Shown here: positions 43,801-51,777 of the stretch, in pieces
How the letters are laid out: each line of letters begins with the position of its first letter
How positions within the stretch are numbered: position 1 is the first letter of the stretch
Assembly (NCBI RefSeq): GCF_015062985.1
Contig: NZ_SUTI01000004.1
Span: 51,332 to 115,331, forward strand
DNA: 64,000 nt
Reading direction: 5' to 3'
Source of the DNA: Methanobrevibacter sp.
GTDB lineage: Archaea; Methanobacteriota; Methanobacteria; Methanobacteriales; Methanobacteriaceae
Translations under genes and position numbers: made by a program
Notes under the pieces: model-generated
Database searches by the model: none
Told to the model about the DNA's origin: nothing
The model's input: only the letters and a program-made list of their open reading frames with translations

Positions 43801-45970
43801 AAGCTTTATATAGTGTATAAGTAACTATATTATTTGTAAATGTAGAAGATTTAAGGGTAATAGAATCGGCTCTAATTAGTGAACCATCATTGTTGTTTGT
43901 GAATTTTAAATTTTCACCTTCCAATATACCGTCGGCTTCAATGTGAGCTTTATAACTGTTGCCATCAAAAACACATCCTTCAAATATCAGGAATCCTGAA
44001 CTGGTCTGAGTAATCAGTCGGGTTTTGGAGCTTGATCCATATTTACAATTTTTGAAAGTTACATTTACAAATTTCACATCCCCATTGGTAATATTAAATG
44101 CATTTCCTGTGACAGTTATTGCAGCATTATTTTCAGCTGCAATAGTTAAATTATAGTTTATAACCAGACCGGTTTCTGCAAATGTTCCATCAATGATAAC
44201 AATATTTTCAGTTGACCTTGCAAGCTCAATTGCTTTAGCTAATGTCTTAACTGATTTGCTTCTGGTAAGTCCATTGTTTGCATCATTACCATTACTTTGT
44301 GAAACATAAATATATGTTCTTGCAATACCTGCAGAAACCTCATTACTTTTACTGTTTGATATAGATGGAACCACATAAACTTTAGCAGTATTGCCTTTTC
44401 CAAGATTTAAATCAAAATCCCTGCTGGAAACAGTAGTATTATACACTCCATTTACATAAACATCATAGTTAGATTTATCCAAAATATCAGCATCAAATGA
44501 TGTAGGGTTTTTCAGTGCGGCATCAAGATGGAAAGTTACAATTCCATTGACAGGATCATCTGCAGTGAGTTTAAGTTTTTGGAATACTAATGAATTATTA
44601 TAATAATAATTGTCTCTAATTTCGGCAACTGAACCTGTTGCAACTCTAACATCCAAAACATCCCCAACACGGGTATGGTTGATGAATTGATTTCCAATAA
44701 TTTTTACATCTGGAGAACCATAACTTAGACCACCATTGATAGCACAGATAGCAGTACCTATGGAAGCACTATTCTTAATAAATACAGAATTGTATACTTC
44801 AAGACCACCTTCATCCATGAGGGATATTGCTCCTCCACGACCTGTACCACTGGTAGACAATTCGTCTAATCCCCAACATAGGTTTTCATTGTTTTCAAAT
44901 AAACATTCTTCAATATGTATGTATGGTGCATGTAGGTATTTACAGGCTCCAATAGCACCACCACCATTATTAGTAGTACAGTTGTTACCTATAAACCTAG
45001 TATTGTAAATCTGCAAATAACTATAAGTGTATAATGCACCACCATTCCAACCTGCAAGATTATCTATAAAGTCGGAATCATATATAGTAGTATTAGCACC
45101 ACCATGAGTATGTATTGCACCAGCCCACCAGAAAGCACTATTCTTATAGAATGTACTGTTATTAACAACTAGTATACCACAGTTATTAATACAACCAGGT
45201 TCTGTTCTTGCATAGTTGCCTTCAAAGTAACAGTCATTTACTTCCATAGATGCCAAAGTACATACTTTAGTAGGATCATCTTTAGGATTATAAACGCTTA
45301 GGCAACCAAAATCAGTTGTACAATTAATGAAAGTACAGTTTTCCACTATTGCCTTTCCTAATTTAATATGTAATATACTTGAATGACCTAAATTGGTACT
45401 GATATTAGTGAAATAACAATTTTTAAAGTAATTTGTTGAGTTTCCACCCATCACTAAAAATACGCCATCCGGTTGATAACTGGTACCAATCCATTTGAAT
45501 GTTACATTTTCCATTGTTATTCCAATACCGGAACCGTCATTTACTTTCATAGCAGTGTAAGCAATTTTACCCGCATTAGGAGAAGTATCACCTATATAAG
45601 CCCCAGTATTTCCAATAATCTTTACATTATTATTGATTACTATCTGATAGTTGGAATCACTAATGTCATCAGGATAATAATTTGTATTCTCTTTCAATTT
45701 CAGAGTATAATTCGCATCGCTTAAAGAACAATAATACTGCAAATCATTCCAATCATTAACGATTATCTCATCATTATTGTCTTTAAGTGGCGAATCATCA
45801 CTTGATTCTAAATATTGATTTGAATTAACACTATCCAAATTTCCAATTAAATTACTGTCAGCGGCTTGAGTAATATTTGAATCATCCAAAGCAGCAGCTG
45901 AAATGTTACTTAATGAAAATAACAGTATCAATAGTGTTAATGTTATTAAAAACATTTTATTTAATTTCAT
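37802..45970 (-). CDS. Giant adhesin-like protein with embedded beta-propeller (2722 aa)
   Basis: A signal peptide (MKLNKMFLITLTLLILLF) precedes a beta-helix region up to about residue 850, which ends at a NNWWGN motif. Four Ig-like repeats follow (about 930-1320), then a PQQ/WD-type beta-propeller at about 1324-1674. Its blades show the pattern DxxGNIYI, DDGSQLW, DGDILW and VYALT. Twelve more Ig-like repeats run to the C-terminus. Repeats 8-10 of these are almost identical, also at DNA level (38340-39122). No anchor is present. It starts at ATG 45970 with an AAGGTTGG upstream, the only adhesin in the block with a normal start codon. It is presumably an extracellular surface protein. Confidence 0.85.
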   Translation of the reverse strand: MKLNKMFLITLTLLILLFSLSNISAAALDDSNITQAADSNLIGNLDSVNSNQYLESSDDSPLKDNNDEIIVNDWNDLQYYCSLSDANYTLKLKENTNYYPDDISDSNYQIVINNNVKIIGNTGAYIGDTSPNAGKIAYTAMKVNDGSGIGITMENVTFKWIGTSYQPDGVFLVMGGNSTNYFKNCYFTNISTNLGHSSILHIKLGKAIVENCTFINCTTDFGCLSVYNPKDDPTKVCTLASMEVNDCYFEGNYARTEPGCINNCGILVVNNSTFYKNSAFWWAGAIHTHGGANTTIYDSDFIDNLAGWNGGALYTYSYLQIYNTRFIGNNCTTNNGGGAIGACKYLHAPYIHIEECLFENNENLCWGLDELSTSGTGRGGAISLMDEGGLEVYNSVFIKNSASIGTAICAINGGLSYGSPDVKIIGNQFINHTRVGDVLDVRVATGSVAEIRDNYYYNNSLVFQKLKLTADDPVNGIVTFHLDAALKNPTSFDADILDKSNYDVYVNGVYNTTVSSRDFDLNLGKGNTAKVYVVPSISNSKSNEVSAGIARTYIYVSQSNGNDANNGLTRSKSVKTLAKAIELARSTENIVIIDGTFAETGLVINYNLTIAAENNAAITVTGNAFNITNGDVKFVNVTFKNCKYGSSSKTRLITQTSSGFLIFEGCVFDGNSYKAHIEADGILEGENLKFTNNNDGSLIRADSITLKSSTFTNNIVTYTLYKALLMYKSKTIKLELENLTFIGNTLHSGCIDTKKNKATITDCTFIDNTGTNRASAIQIEDSSNALVQSCKFINNKDIGKYSSVIYVSSGTLVLRDSIIINNSYENDNNLLINGVESSLKKVTASNNWWGNTVENLTKPALKVFPISNALPNGWDPVPYWLVLNVTALSNEAELNHAVPVQFAFTQIDNEGNVTNYDGVNLPSFDLELTAINGTCSDNRITVNNGIAITDYTLTDRAGGSLTGSFNGISTTINFTFTKSTPEISIDAPSITVGSNARIVVNVNSGVTGSIKLKVGNVTQTKAISNSKAIFTVSNLAAGNYTVEANYTGDDNYLSTLKTASLVVNKLNSTIEISTGDIVVNNDVVFSFAVPNDATGTIDVYVNGVKQATVNVNDNYVISKIKRGDYVVRAVYSGDAKYLPSEDEFSFEVGKLTPALTITVADITYGQDTIVNVRSNTATTGNVTVTIDGITATGELNGGRTTVTIPGVSAGNNKLVEVYYPGDNNYKNASANTTYNVAKAQLDFTIDVNDIKLGRDAVAEIRLPARTGGTLTITGIRSETKNVPSSGLVTLTYSDLPVGTYTINVKYTGNNYVTITKSASFEVTDWNAPQWANEGGDLQHTGKSTYETSTNGKIKWSASVDEISGNMAIDSEGNIYITTSDGIFSLDTNGNFRWSYISDDAGADFSGIAISRDVVISPKSEDTLYFINQTTGQRYGHANLYQGSSLFAPIVDANGNIYIAGEEQGGSYLVIIPYNIWENGGNPILIPLGSAPSAAPTIISDDLVAVPCYDSFKIVDISSRTVQSSKSGFINGGNSIVGSGNVIFTFLSNSIVALNDDGSQLWSTRVTGGVGNQLFLDPEMGLYSVNANGDLYVYDIIDGTESKFTDLKVTSGILIGEDNNLYFAAGETFYAFNSDGDILWKAVIGDEIVGTPIMDVNGVIYVNSADKVYALTSENVKNPNLAISTNDINVGEDEVITVTLNENATGTVNIIVNGQTYTETINNSNIIKIIPNLPAKDSYTASVTYSGDMRFSPSSASSQFSVDKISPYMNVTTKNIKYGQKAVFNVAVVSGATGTVSVSVGTKRGSATINNGKATINIAGLTRGDYSYNVTYNGDSTYLSESKIGTISVDKNTTSFTVTTATNIKVGDTAVFTISGLPSDASGVITVSVDDGLYSANVANGGATVSVAGLTYGSKTAIVSYSNDENYMADSKTVNFNVNKINPSFTIPLSNINVGDDAVFVITGPSDASGNITLAIDNETFSANVVNGNAQITVSDLTAGRKTATFTYSGDDKYLSREYNKIFAVNKVNPDLTLTFNDDVHVGDSVDFIVNLNPDATGTVTVTSDGRTGTVDVVNGKATVTIASFSYGDKSVEVSYSGDGKYNPKSTSSQFSVTKASSNIAVSAGNIKYEQTANIIVNIANDALGNVTITVDETPYSVKISSGRATLSVPGLKSGTHTVTATYGGDSKYLSESVSTTFKVTKHTLNIQASANDIMYGEDATVSVSVPSDVPGNIKFVVDGETYKSKITNGNAILSIPDLKSGNYDVAVSYAGNVKYNAVSTSVSFTVSKHDLNMGITAPDIHYDENATVSVSVPGDVPGNIKFVIGGTIYRVKVVSGSAVLSVPDLKEGTYEVTASYAGNVKYNAASVSTNFSVSKYDLYMNITALDIHYDENATVSVSVPGDVPGNIKFVIGGTIYRVKVVSGSAVLSVPDLKEGTYEVTASYAGNVKYKAASVSTSFSVSKYDLHMNITAPNVNYGDNATVSVSVPGDVPGNIKFVIGGSIYRVKVVSGSAVLSVPDLSEGTYEVTASYAGNVKYKAASVSTSFTVSKIPLDLTPIVSDIYYGENATISVNLPKDVPGNVRFIVDGTTYKVKIVSGKASISIPNLKAGVHNVTVTYAGNIKYAPSTATATFTVNKYSPGLTVTANNINQGSNALISVNIAKDAPGNVRITVDGVKYTVKIVSGKATLEIPGLAKGTYGVTVTYAGNVKYSSETATTSFKVN
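38340..39122 (-). repeat. Three tandem near-identical 261-bp repeats encoding Ig-like domains
   Basis: The unit starts recur at 38340, 38601 and 38862, exactly 261 bp (87 codons) apart. Copies 2 and 3 are identical over about 150 bp (38661-38812 and 38922-39073, allowing one or two changes nearby), while flanking repeats are diverged. The encoded phrase SVSVPGDVPGNIKFVIGG is common to all three. Confidence 0.85.
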
Positions 45971-46044
45971 TTAACCAACCTTAATAAAACTTTAATTCGT
46001 TTCTATATATGTTGATAAATATATATAAAGTTATCAAATAAACT

Positions 46045-46095
46045 TGAAAAAAATTTAAAAAAAGAGAATAAATAAAAGAGGATAATACTCTTTTA
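46045..46095 (-). terminator. Terminator of the peptidase-adhesin gene
   Basis: A perfect 8-bp stem (TAAAAGAG at 46073-46080, CTCTTTTA at 46088-46095) lies 1 bp after the stop codon. On the minus strand T-rich sequence (46047-46063) follows. Confidence 0.65.
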
Positions 46096-46096
46096 A

Positions 46097-49000
46097 TTAT
46101 TTATTTACATTAAATGTGACGACTGAAGTGTAAGGCTTATACTTTTCATCGCCGCTGTAGGTAACATCCAAAGCATATTGATTTACCTGCAAATTAGGAA
46201 TCACAATAACTGCGTTTCCATCTTCTACCACACCGACATAATCAGTTCCATTAATATTGATGGATACATTGCCTGTTGCATCATCTGATAAGGCAACATT
46301 GACTGTGACGTCATTACCCACTTTAACTGTACGTGCAGTTGCCTTCATTCTGACATTGTTCTTATTAACATTGAATGTTACAGGAGTTGATTTTGTCTTG
46401 TATTTGGCGTCTCCACTGTATTGAACGTCCAATGAATACTGACCTGCAGGCAAATCTGGGATTATGATGCTTGCAATACCATTGGAAATTACACCGTAAT
46501 AAGTGACACCATCAATAACAATAGAAACATTGCCTGTAGCATCCTTGGATACCTCCACATTAACAGTGACATCATTGCCCACTTTAACTGTACGTGCGCT
46601 TGCCTTCAATGCTGAATTTTGCTTATTCACATTAAATGTGACTACACAAGTTGAAGATTTGTACTTGTCATCACCACCGTACAATACATCCAACGCATAT
46701 TGATTTATCGGTAAATCCGGAAGTATGATGCTTGCTGTTCCATTGGATGCTACACCATAATAGGTGACACCATCAATTATAATAGAAACATTGCCTGTAG
46801 CATCCTTAGGCAATACTACGTTAACAGTGACATCATCACCCACTCTTACTGTACGAGCTGTTGCTTTTATAGTGGATTTGTACTTGTTTACATTGAATGT
46901 AACGACATTGTATTTGTTTTTATATTTTTCATCACCGCTGTAAACAACTTCCAGGCAGTATTGGTCTGCAGGCAAGTCCGGAAGGACAATCACCGCATTT
47001 CCGTTTTCAATGGTTCCTGAATATTCAACACCATCAACAAAGATTGAAACAAAACCTGACGCATCCTTGGACACAGCAACGTTAACGATAACATCATCTC
47101 CAACGTGTACAGTGCATGCAGTCGCTTTAATGGATATGTAATACTTGTTTACATTGAATGTAACCTGAGTAACATTGGCCAAGTATTTGTCATCACCGTT
47201 GTACACTAAATCCAATGTATATTTGTCTGCAGGCAGATTAGGAAGTGTGATGCTTGCAGTACCATTTGAAACAACACCTGAATACTCGACACCATCAATG
47301 ACAATGAAAACATTTCCTGTTGCATCACTAGGTAAGTCAACCTTTACAACAGCATTCTGATTAACCCTAACTGTACCTGCAGTCGCTTTAATGTTGGATT
47401 TGTACTTGTTTACATTGAATGTAACAACATTATATTTGTGTTTGTATTTTTCATCACCGCTATAGACAACCTCAAAGGAGTACTCTCCTGCAGGCAAATT
47501 AGGAATGATTATTACCGCATTACCGTTATCGATAGCTCCTGAATATTCAACACCATCAACAAAGATTGAAACAAAACCTGACGCATCCTTGGACACAGCA
47601 ACGTTTACAATAACATCGTCTCCAACATGTACAGTGCGTGCAGTTGCCTTAATGGATATGTAATACTTGTTTACATTGAATGTAACCTGGGTAACATTGG
47701 CCAAGTATTTGTAATCACCATTATAAATCACATCAAAAGTGTATGAACCTGCTTGAGAAATTACAGGAAGTTCGATTACTGCATTACCGTTTTCCAAAAT
47801 ACCATAATATTCAGTTCCATTAACTGTAATGGAAACGTTTCCGGTTGCATCATCATTTAATACAACATATACACTAGCATTCTTATCCACTCTGACTGTA
47901 GCTGCAGATGCGGAAATGTTGGTATTGTATTTGCTTACGTTAAATGAAACCTGAGCAATATTATCTAGATATTTGTCATCACCGCCATAAATCACATCAA
48001 AGACATATGAACCTGCCGGTAAACTCGGAAGATTGATTGTGGCAGTTCCGCCGACAACATCAGCATAGTATTCATGCCCCTCAATCACTATTAAAACATT
48101 TCCTGTGGCATCGCCATCCAAAACAACATTAACAACCGCATTCTCATCAACCTTGACGGAACGTGAGGAAGCTGAAATATTGGCCACATACTTGGTTACA
48201 TTAAATGAAACTTGAGTCAAAGCATCCCAATAGTTATCATCACCGCTGTAGAGCACATCAAAGACATAAGAGCCGTCAGGCAAATATGGAAGGTAAATTG
48301 TTGCACTTCCTTCGACTACATCGGCGAAATATTCCTCTTCACCAATCATGATTGAAACTCTTCCGGTTGCATCATCATCTAAATCAACACTAACAGCAGG
48401 AGTCTCATCCACATAAATGTTATTGGCGGATGCTGATATATTCACATCTGTTTTACAATCGTCATAAGCGAAAACTGTTAAATTTGAAGAAGATTTATAA
48501 CCTACTGCATTGAATGTTGCGAATATGGTGTTATTTCCATGAATTAAAGGATTGGTGAATCTGGCAATTCCATTATTTATATTGACAGAAAAGTCCTCAC
48601 CATTAAAATTGAATGTGACATTTCCATTTTTGACCAAATTTCCGTATTGGTCGATGACTGTAGCCATAATCTCGGCAACATGTCCATTTCTAATGACATT
48701 AAGATTAGTTATAGTGTTGATTTCATTAAGAATTGTGAATGCCTTGATACATGCTACCTGTGAATAGTATGTATGGGTTGCAAAAGTTCCATCCTGATAA
48801 AACAGATCACGCCAGTTGGTTCCGTCTATACTAAAATAAGAAATTTCAGGTTTATAGATCATTTTATTAAGTGAATAGCTTTCAGAAATCGGAAGTGAAC
48901 TGACACCTCCGTTGCTTACCTTAAACTCAACTTCAAATTTGTCGCCTGAATTGACAGGTATCAGCTGACCCAAATCAATTGTATAATATCCCGGATTGGA

Positions 49001-51175
49001 AGTGCCGCTGGTAACTGCTTGAATAACCCCATTTACATAAACGGAAGCTGTCCAATTAGTTATCTTTTCAAAGTATGTTGAAATTCCTGCTATATACTCA
49101 TTATCGACTGCAGTGAATACATTCTTATACCAGATTGAAGGGGAACTTGCGTAGTAGTAATCTGTCATTCCTCCAATATCATATTGGTAGTTCCTATCGT
49201 ATTTTATTGTATCATTAAGAATTATTGTATAGGCGATATCGTCAACACCAGGCTGTGCTAATTTCATATCATAATAGGAAACATAGAAATATCCATGATC
49301 ATTCCAATACGGACCCCAGCTGTTCCTTACAAGCCAAGCCCCATCTCCATACTCTTTAGAAAGTCCATAGAAGTTGCTTCTTGAATAGTTGTCATCCCAT
49401 CCGACAATAGTGACGGCATGATTGGAAGAAGTGGAAGACCAGCAATAGTATCCTTCTCCTCTGAAGTAATAGGAATCATAATACATTGATGTTCCAACAG
49501 CACCATATTTCAATATGGCCTTTTTAATCTCATCATTATCCGTGTAATTGTCACGTTTTAAAAATTTGATGTTCTGGACATGCATGACACTGTCGAATAT
49601 AGGGGACAATGTGGACTTGTCGTCAAACGGATCGTCATTTTCAAGAACAGGACCCAGCCAGCTTGCAAGATATCCGTAAGGCATATTGTTAAATCCCCCT
49701 TCATTTGTATCAATTTTCCATCCGTAGTCAGAGTACATTGCAATTACATTTTTCATGTTTTCTTCAGACAGATCCAAGGATTGTCCTGATGCTTTCAAGA
49801 TAGCTGATTCCAATACAGATATTGCAGCAAATGCCCAGCAGTTACCGGATGATTGCTGATCCTTTGGAATTGTTACAAGATTATAATCCCTCAAACTATA
49901 AGATGAAGGCAATACATCGATGTCAGATTCATTGTACCGGTACATTGAATAATTTCCGTTTGCAATATTCAGGTTTATGGAAGATGCTTCATAAGCTTCA
50001 TTTTGGAAAACAGCAGAGTTGCCTGTATATGTATTCATATATCTGACAGACGCTCCACTTTTTAAGCTGTTGCAAATGGAATATATTCCTCCAGCAGCCA
50101 AAACAGCCTGATTGGAAATGAACTTATTATATCTTAAGAATAAGTTGGTTGAATTATCAATGAATAATGCTCCACCGTTATTTGCTGAGTTATTTACAAA
50201 ATTACCATAAATGGATGTAAAATTGCCATACATATGATAGATTGCTCCGCCATCCCATCTTGCAGAACAATTTTCAGCAGATACATAGTTCAAGTTTACA
50301 TCAGTTTTTAATGATGCAACTGCACCACCGAATGTTGCTGATGAGCCAGCAAAATCAACATGGTCCAATTTTAAGGTCGCCTGTCTTGTATAAATCGCTC
50401 CCCCTGCATCAGCAACGGAGCGTGAATTAAGGAATTTTGATCTTGAAATCTTTATGTTCGTACCATATTCACAAGCGATTGCACCACCAAAATTATAAGC
50501 ATAATTGTTTATGAAAAGAGAGTCTGTGATGTCAAGACTGCCTCCTAGCATATAAATTGCACCACCATATACCGCATAATTGTCAATGAAAGTACAGTTG
50601 TTAATGTTTACTTTTGGAGTATATCCTGAAGTAGGACATGTTATGGATCCTCCAAAGGTATTGGCATAGCTGTCTGGATTTCTGCCATAACCGTTTTTAA
50701 AGATAACATTGGTGGCGTTCAGATTCATGTTATTCTTTATGGTTGCATCACAAATTGTCAGATTAGTCAGTGTTAATGAATTCTGAACTGTAAAAGCAAC
50801 ACCTGCAAATTTAATGATTGTGCTACTGGTGTTTTCACCTATTATATTTACCTGCGAAATGCTTTTTGAGGTATCTAAGAGATATTCACCATTTGCCAGG
50901 TATATATTTGAATTGGCAGTGATTCTGCTTGCCCTCAAATATTTATATGGCTTATCTATAGAACCATTACCGGTGTCATCGATAGCTGAAGCATTAAAAT
51001 AACAGTCATTACTTCCTCTGAGCGTCTCTATATCATTAGATATTCCAACAGCATTGCTACTTTCATCATCAATAGATAACATTGTATCATTTTCATGAGC
51101 AAAACAAGAAGGAATCGCAATCAATAAAATTACACACATTGAAAGTAATAACAGTTTACTATCAAATTTCAACAA
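46097..51175 (-). CDS. Adhesin-like protein with papain-type peptidase domain (1692 aa)
   Basis: A signal peptide (cleavage near residue 26) leads a beta-helix region (about 60-395). A C1-type cysteine peptidase follows at about 430-650. Its active site is complete: Gln440 for the oxyanion hole, Cys446 (SGNCWAFA), His586 (SSNHAVTIVGWDD) and Asn618 (VRNSWGPYW). A beta-sandwich region follows (about 660-800), then ten Ig-like repeats to the C-terminus, several with ATARTVxVGDDV. No anchor is visible. It starts at TTG 51175 with GGAGG 8 nt upstream. It probably cleaves protein or peptide at the cell surface, in host, competitor or self wall. It is not the C71 pseudomurein peptidase type, which uses Cys-His-Asp. 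Confidence 0.87.
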   Translation of the reverse strand: MLKFDSKLLLLSMCVILLIAIPSCFAHENDTMLSIDDESSNAVGISNDIETLRGSNDCYFNASAIDDTGNGSIDKPYKYLRASRITANSNIYLANGEYLLDTSKSISQVNIIGENTSSTIIKFAGVAFTVQNSLTLTNLTICDATIKNNMNLNATNVIFKNGYGRNPDSYANTFGGSITCPTSGYTPKVNINNCTFIDNYAVYGGAIYMLGGSLDITDSLFINNYAYNFGGAIACEYGTNIKISRSKFLNSRSVADAGGAIYTRQATLKLDHVDFAGSSATFGGAVASLKTDVNLNYVSAENCSARWDGGAIYHMYGNFTSIYGNFVNNSANNGGALFIDNSTNLFLRYNKFISNQAVLAAGGIYSICNSLKSGASVRYMNTYTGNSAVFQNEAYEASSINLNIANGNYSMYRYNESDIDVLPSSYSLRDYNLVTIPKDQQSSGNCWAFAAISVLESAILKASGQSLDLSEENMKNVIAMYSDYGWKIDTNEGGFNNMPYGYLASWLGPVLENDDPFDDKSTLSPIFDSVMHVQNIKFLKRDNYTDNDEIKKAILKYGAVGTSMYYDSYYFRGEGYYCWSSTSSNHAVTIVGWDDNYSRSNFYGLSKEYGDGAWLVRNSWGPYWNDHGYFYVSYYDMKLAQPGVDDIAYTIILNDTIKYDRNYQYDIGGMTDYYYASSPSIWYKNVFTAVDNEYIAGISTYFEKITNWTASVYVNGVIQAVTSGTSNPGYYTIDLGQLIPVNSGDKFEVEFKVSNGGVSSLPISESYSLNKMIYKPEISYFSIDGTNWRDLFYQDGTFATHTYYSQVACIKAFTILNEINTITNLNVIRNGHVAEIMATVIDQYGNLVKNGNVTFNFNGEDFSVNINNGIARFTNPLIHGNNTIFATFNAVGYKSSSNLTVFAYDDCKTDVNISASANNIYVDETPAVSVDLDDDATGRVSIMIGEEEYFADVVEGSATIYLPYLPDGSYVFDVLYSGDDNYWDALTQVSFNVTKYVANISASSRSVKVDENAVVNVVLDGDATGNVLIVIEGHEYYADVVGGTATINLPSLPAGSYVFDVIYGGDDKYLDNIAQVSFNVSKYNTNISASAATVRVDKNASVYVVLNDDATGNVSITVNGTEYYGILENGNAVIELPVISQAGSYTFDVIYNGDYKYLANVTQVTFNVNKYYISIKATARTVHVGDDVIVNVAVSKDASGFVSIFVDGVEYSGAIDNGNAVIIIPNLPAGEYSFEVVYSGDEKYKHKYNVVTFNVNKYKSNIKATAGTVRVNQNAVVKVDLPSDATGNVFIVIDGVEYSGVVSNGTASITLPNLPADKYTLDLVYNGDDKYLANVTQVTFNVNKYYISIKATACTVHVGDDVIVNVAVSKDASGFVSIFVDGVEYSGTIENGNAVIVLPDLPADQYCLEVVYSGDEKYKNKYNVVTFNVNKYKSTIKATARTVRVGDDVTVNVVLPKDATGNVSIIIDGVTYYGVASNGTASIILPDLPINQYALDVLYGGDDKYKSSTCVVTFNVNKQNSALKASARTVKVGNDVTVNVEVSKDATGNVSIVIDGVTYYGVISNGIASIIIPDLPAGQYSLDVQYSGDAKYKTKSTPVTFNVNKNNVRMKATARTVKVGNDVTVNVALSDDATGNVSININGTDYVGVVEDGNAVIVIPNLQVNQYALDVTYSGDEKYKPYTSVVTFNVNK
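46874..47917 (-). repeat. 522-bp higher-order repeat (two Ig-like domains per unit)
   Basis: Matching landmarks recur exactly 522 bp apart: 46874 with 47396, and 47130 with 47652. The encoded pairs share SIKATAxTVHVGDDVIVNVA and SKDASGFVSIFVDGVEYSG. The unit is two Ig-like domains of different sequence, so a two-domain block was duplicated as one. The outer limits are approximate. Confidence 0.7.
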
Positions 51176-51244
51176 AATAATTTCCTCCCGATTATTATAT
51201 TATGAATATATTTAAATTTAATAATATAAATAATCAAGCAAAAT

Positions 51245-51277
51245 TTAAAAAAAATAGATGCTATTTGAAAATAGCAT
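51245..51277 (-). terminator. Terminator of the helicase-ATPase operon
   Basis: A perfect 9-bp stem (ATGCTATTT at 51258-51266, AAATAGCAT at 51269-51277) abuts the last stop codon. On the minus strand TATTTTTTTTAAATTT follows. Confidence 0.7.
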
Positions 51278-51768
51278 TAAAATATAAAGTCTAATTTTTT
51301 CTTATGGTTATATGAAATTTCAAAAGAGTTCAGCGCCAGTTTCTTTAGGACTTCCCGGTCTTCATCACTGATGCCGACAACTTCCTCCCATTCGCCTTCC
51401 AAACGGGAGATTTCCTCTAAAATTTCAATTCCCTTATCAGTTAAGAAACAGTCATATGGAAGGCCGTTTTCAGGTTCTTCATCAATTTCTATTAATCCTT
51501 TTTTAGCTAATTTCTTATAGCTTTTAAGATACAATTCCTCATGCAATTTGAACAAATCAGTTTTTTCAGCTTTTTCATACTGTCTTATTCTGATTTTCTT
51601 GTGATGAGGCTTTTGATGTTTTTTAACCTGCTTCAATAGTTTCAGTTGACTTTCATGCAAATGGATATCAAGATTATCACGAACATAGGTTAATTTGGAT
51701 TCATCAATTATGCCAATGAAAGAGGATGCACCCATTTTTTCGATAGCCTTTATGTGCGGATGAGCCAT
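51277..51768 (-). CDS. Small winged-helix-like protein of unknown function
   Basis: The 163-residue protein is not a recognised family. The part from about residue 70 to 120 looks like a winged helix: ELYLKSYKKLAKKGLIEID as helices, then the wing and helix YDCFLTDKGIEILEEI. The N-terminal half is basic and His-rich (HQKPHHKKIRIRQYEK). A DNA-binding or regulatory role is inferred. The start at 51768 (MAHPHIK) has GAGGTG 5 nt upstream; the longer frame would begin at GTG without a good site. It follows the DUF853 ATPase with a 9-bp gap and is last in its operon, so it may serve that ATPase. Confidence 0.6.
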   Translation of the reverse strand: MAHPHIKAIEKMGASSFIGIIDESKLTYVRDNLDIHLHESQLKLLKQVKKHQKPHHKKIRIRQYEKAEKTDLFKLHEELYLKSYKKLAKKGLIEIDEEPENGLPYDCFLTDKGIEILEEISRLEGEWEEVVGISDEDREVLKKLALNSFEISYNHKKKLDFIF

Positions 51769-51777
51769 TGTCACACC

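Noticed and set aside
22243..51175. Many long open frames on the plus strand in the adhesin block
   Set aside because: They are short frames opposite repetitive coding DNA, with no Shine-Dalgarno or family signature.
46097..51175. Pseudomurein endoisopeptidase (C71/PeiW-like)
   Set aside because: The catalytic set is Cys-His-Asn with a papain Gln, and no pseudomurein-binding repeats are visible.
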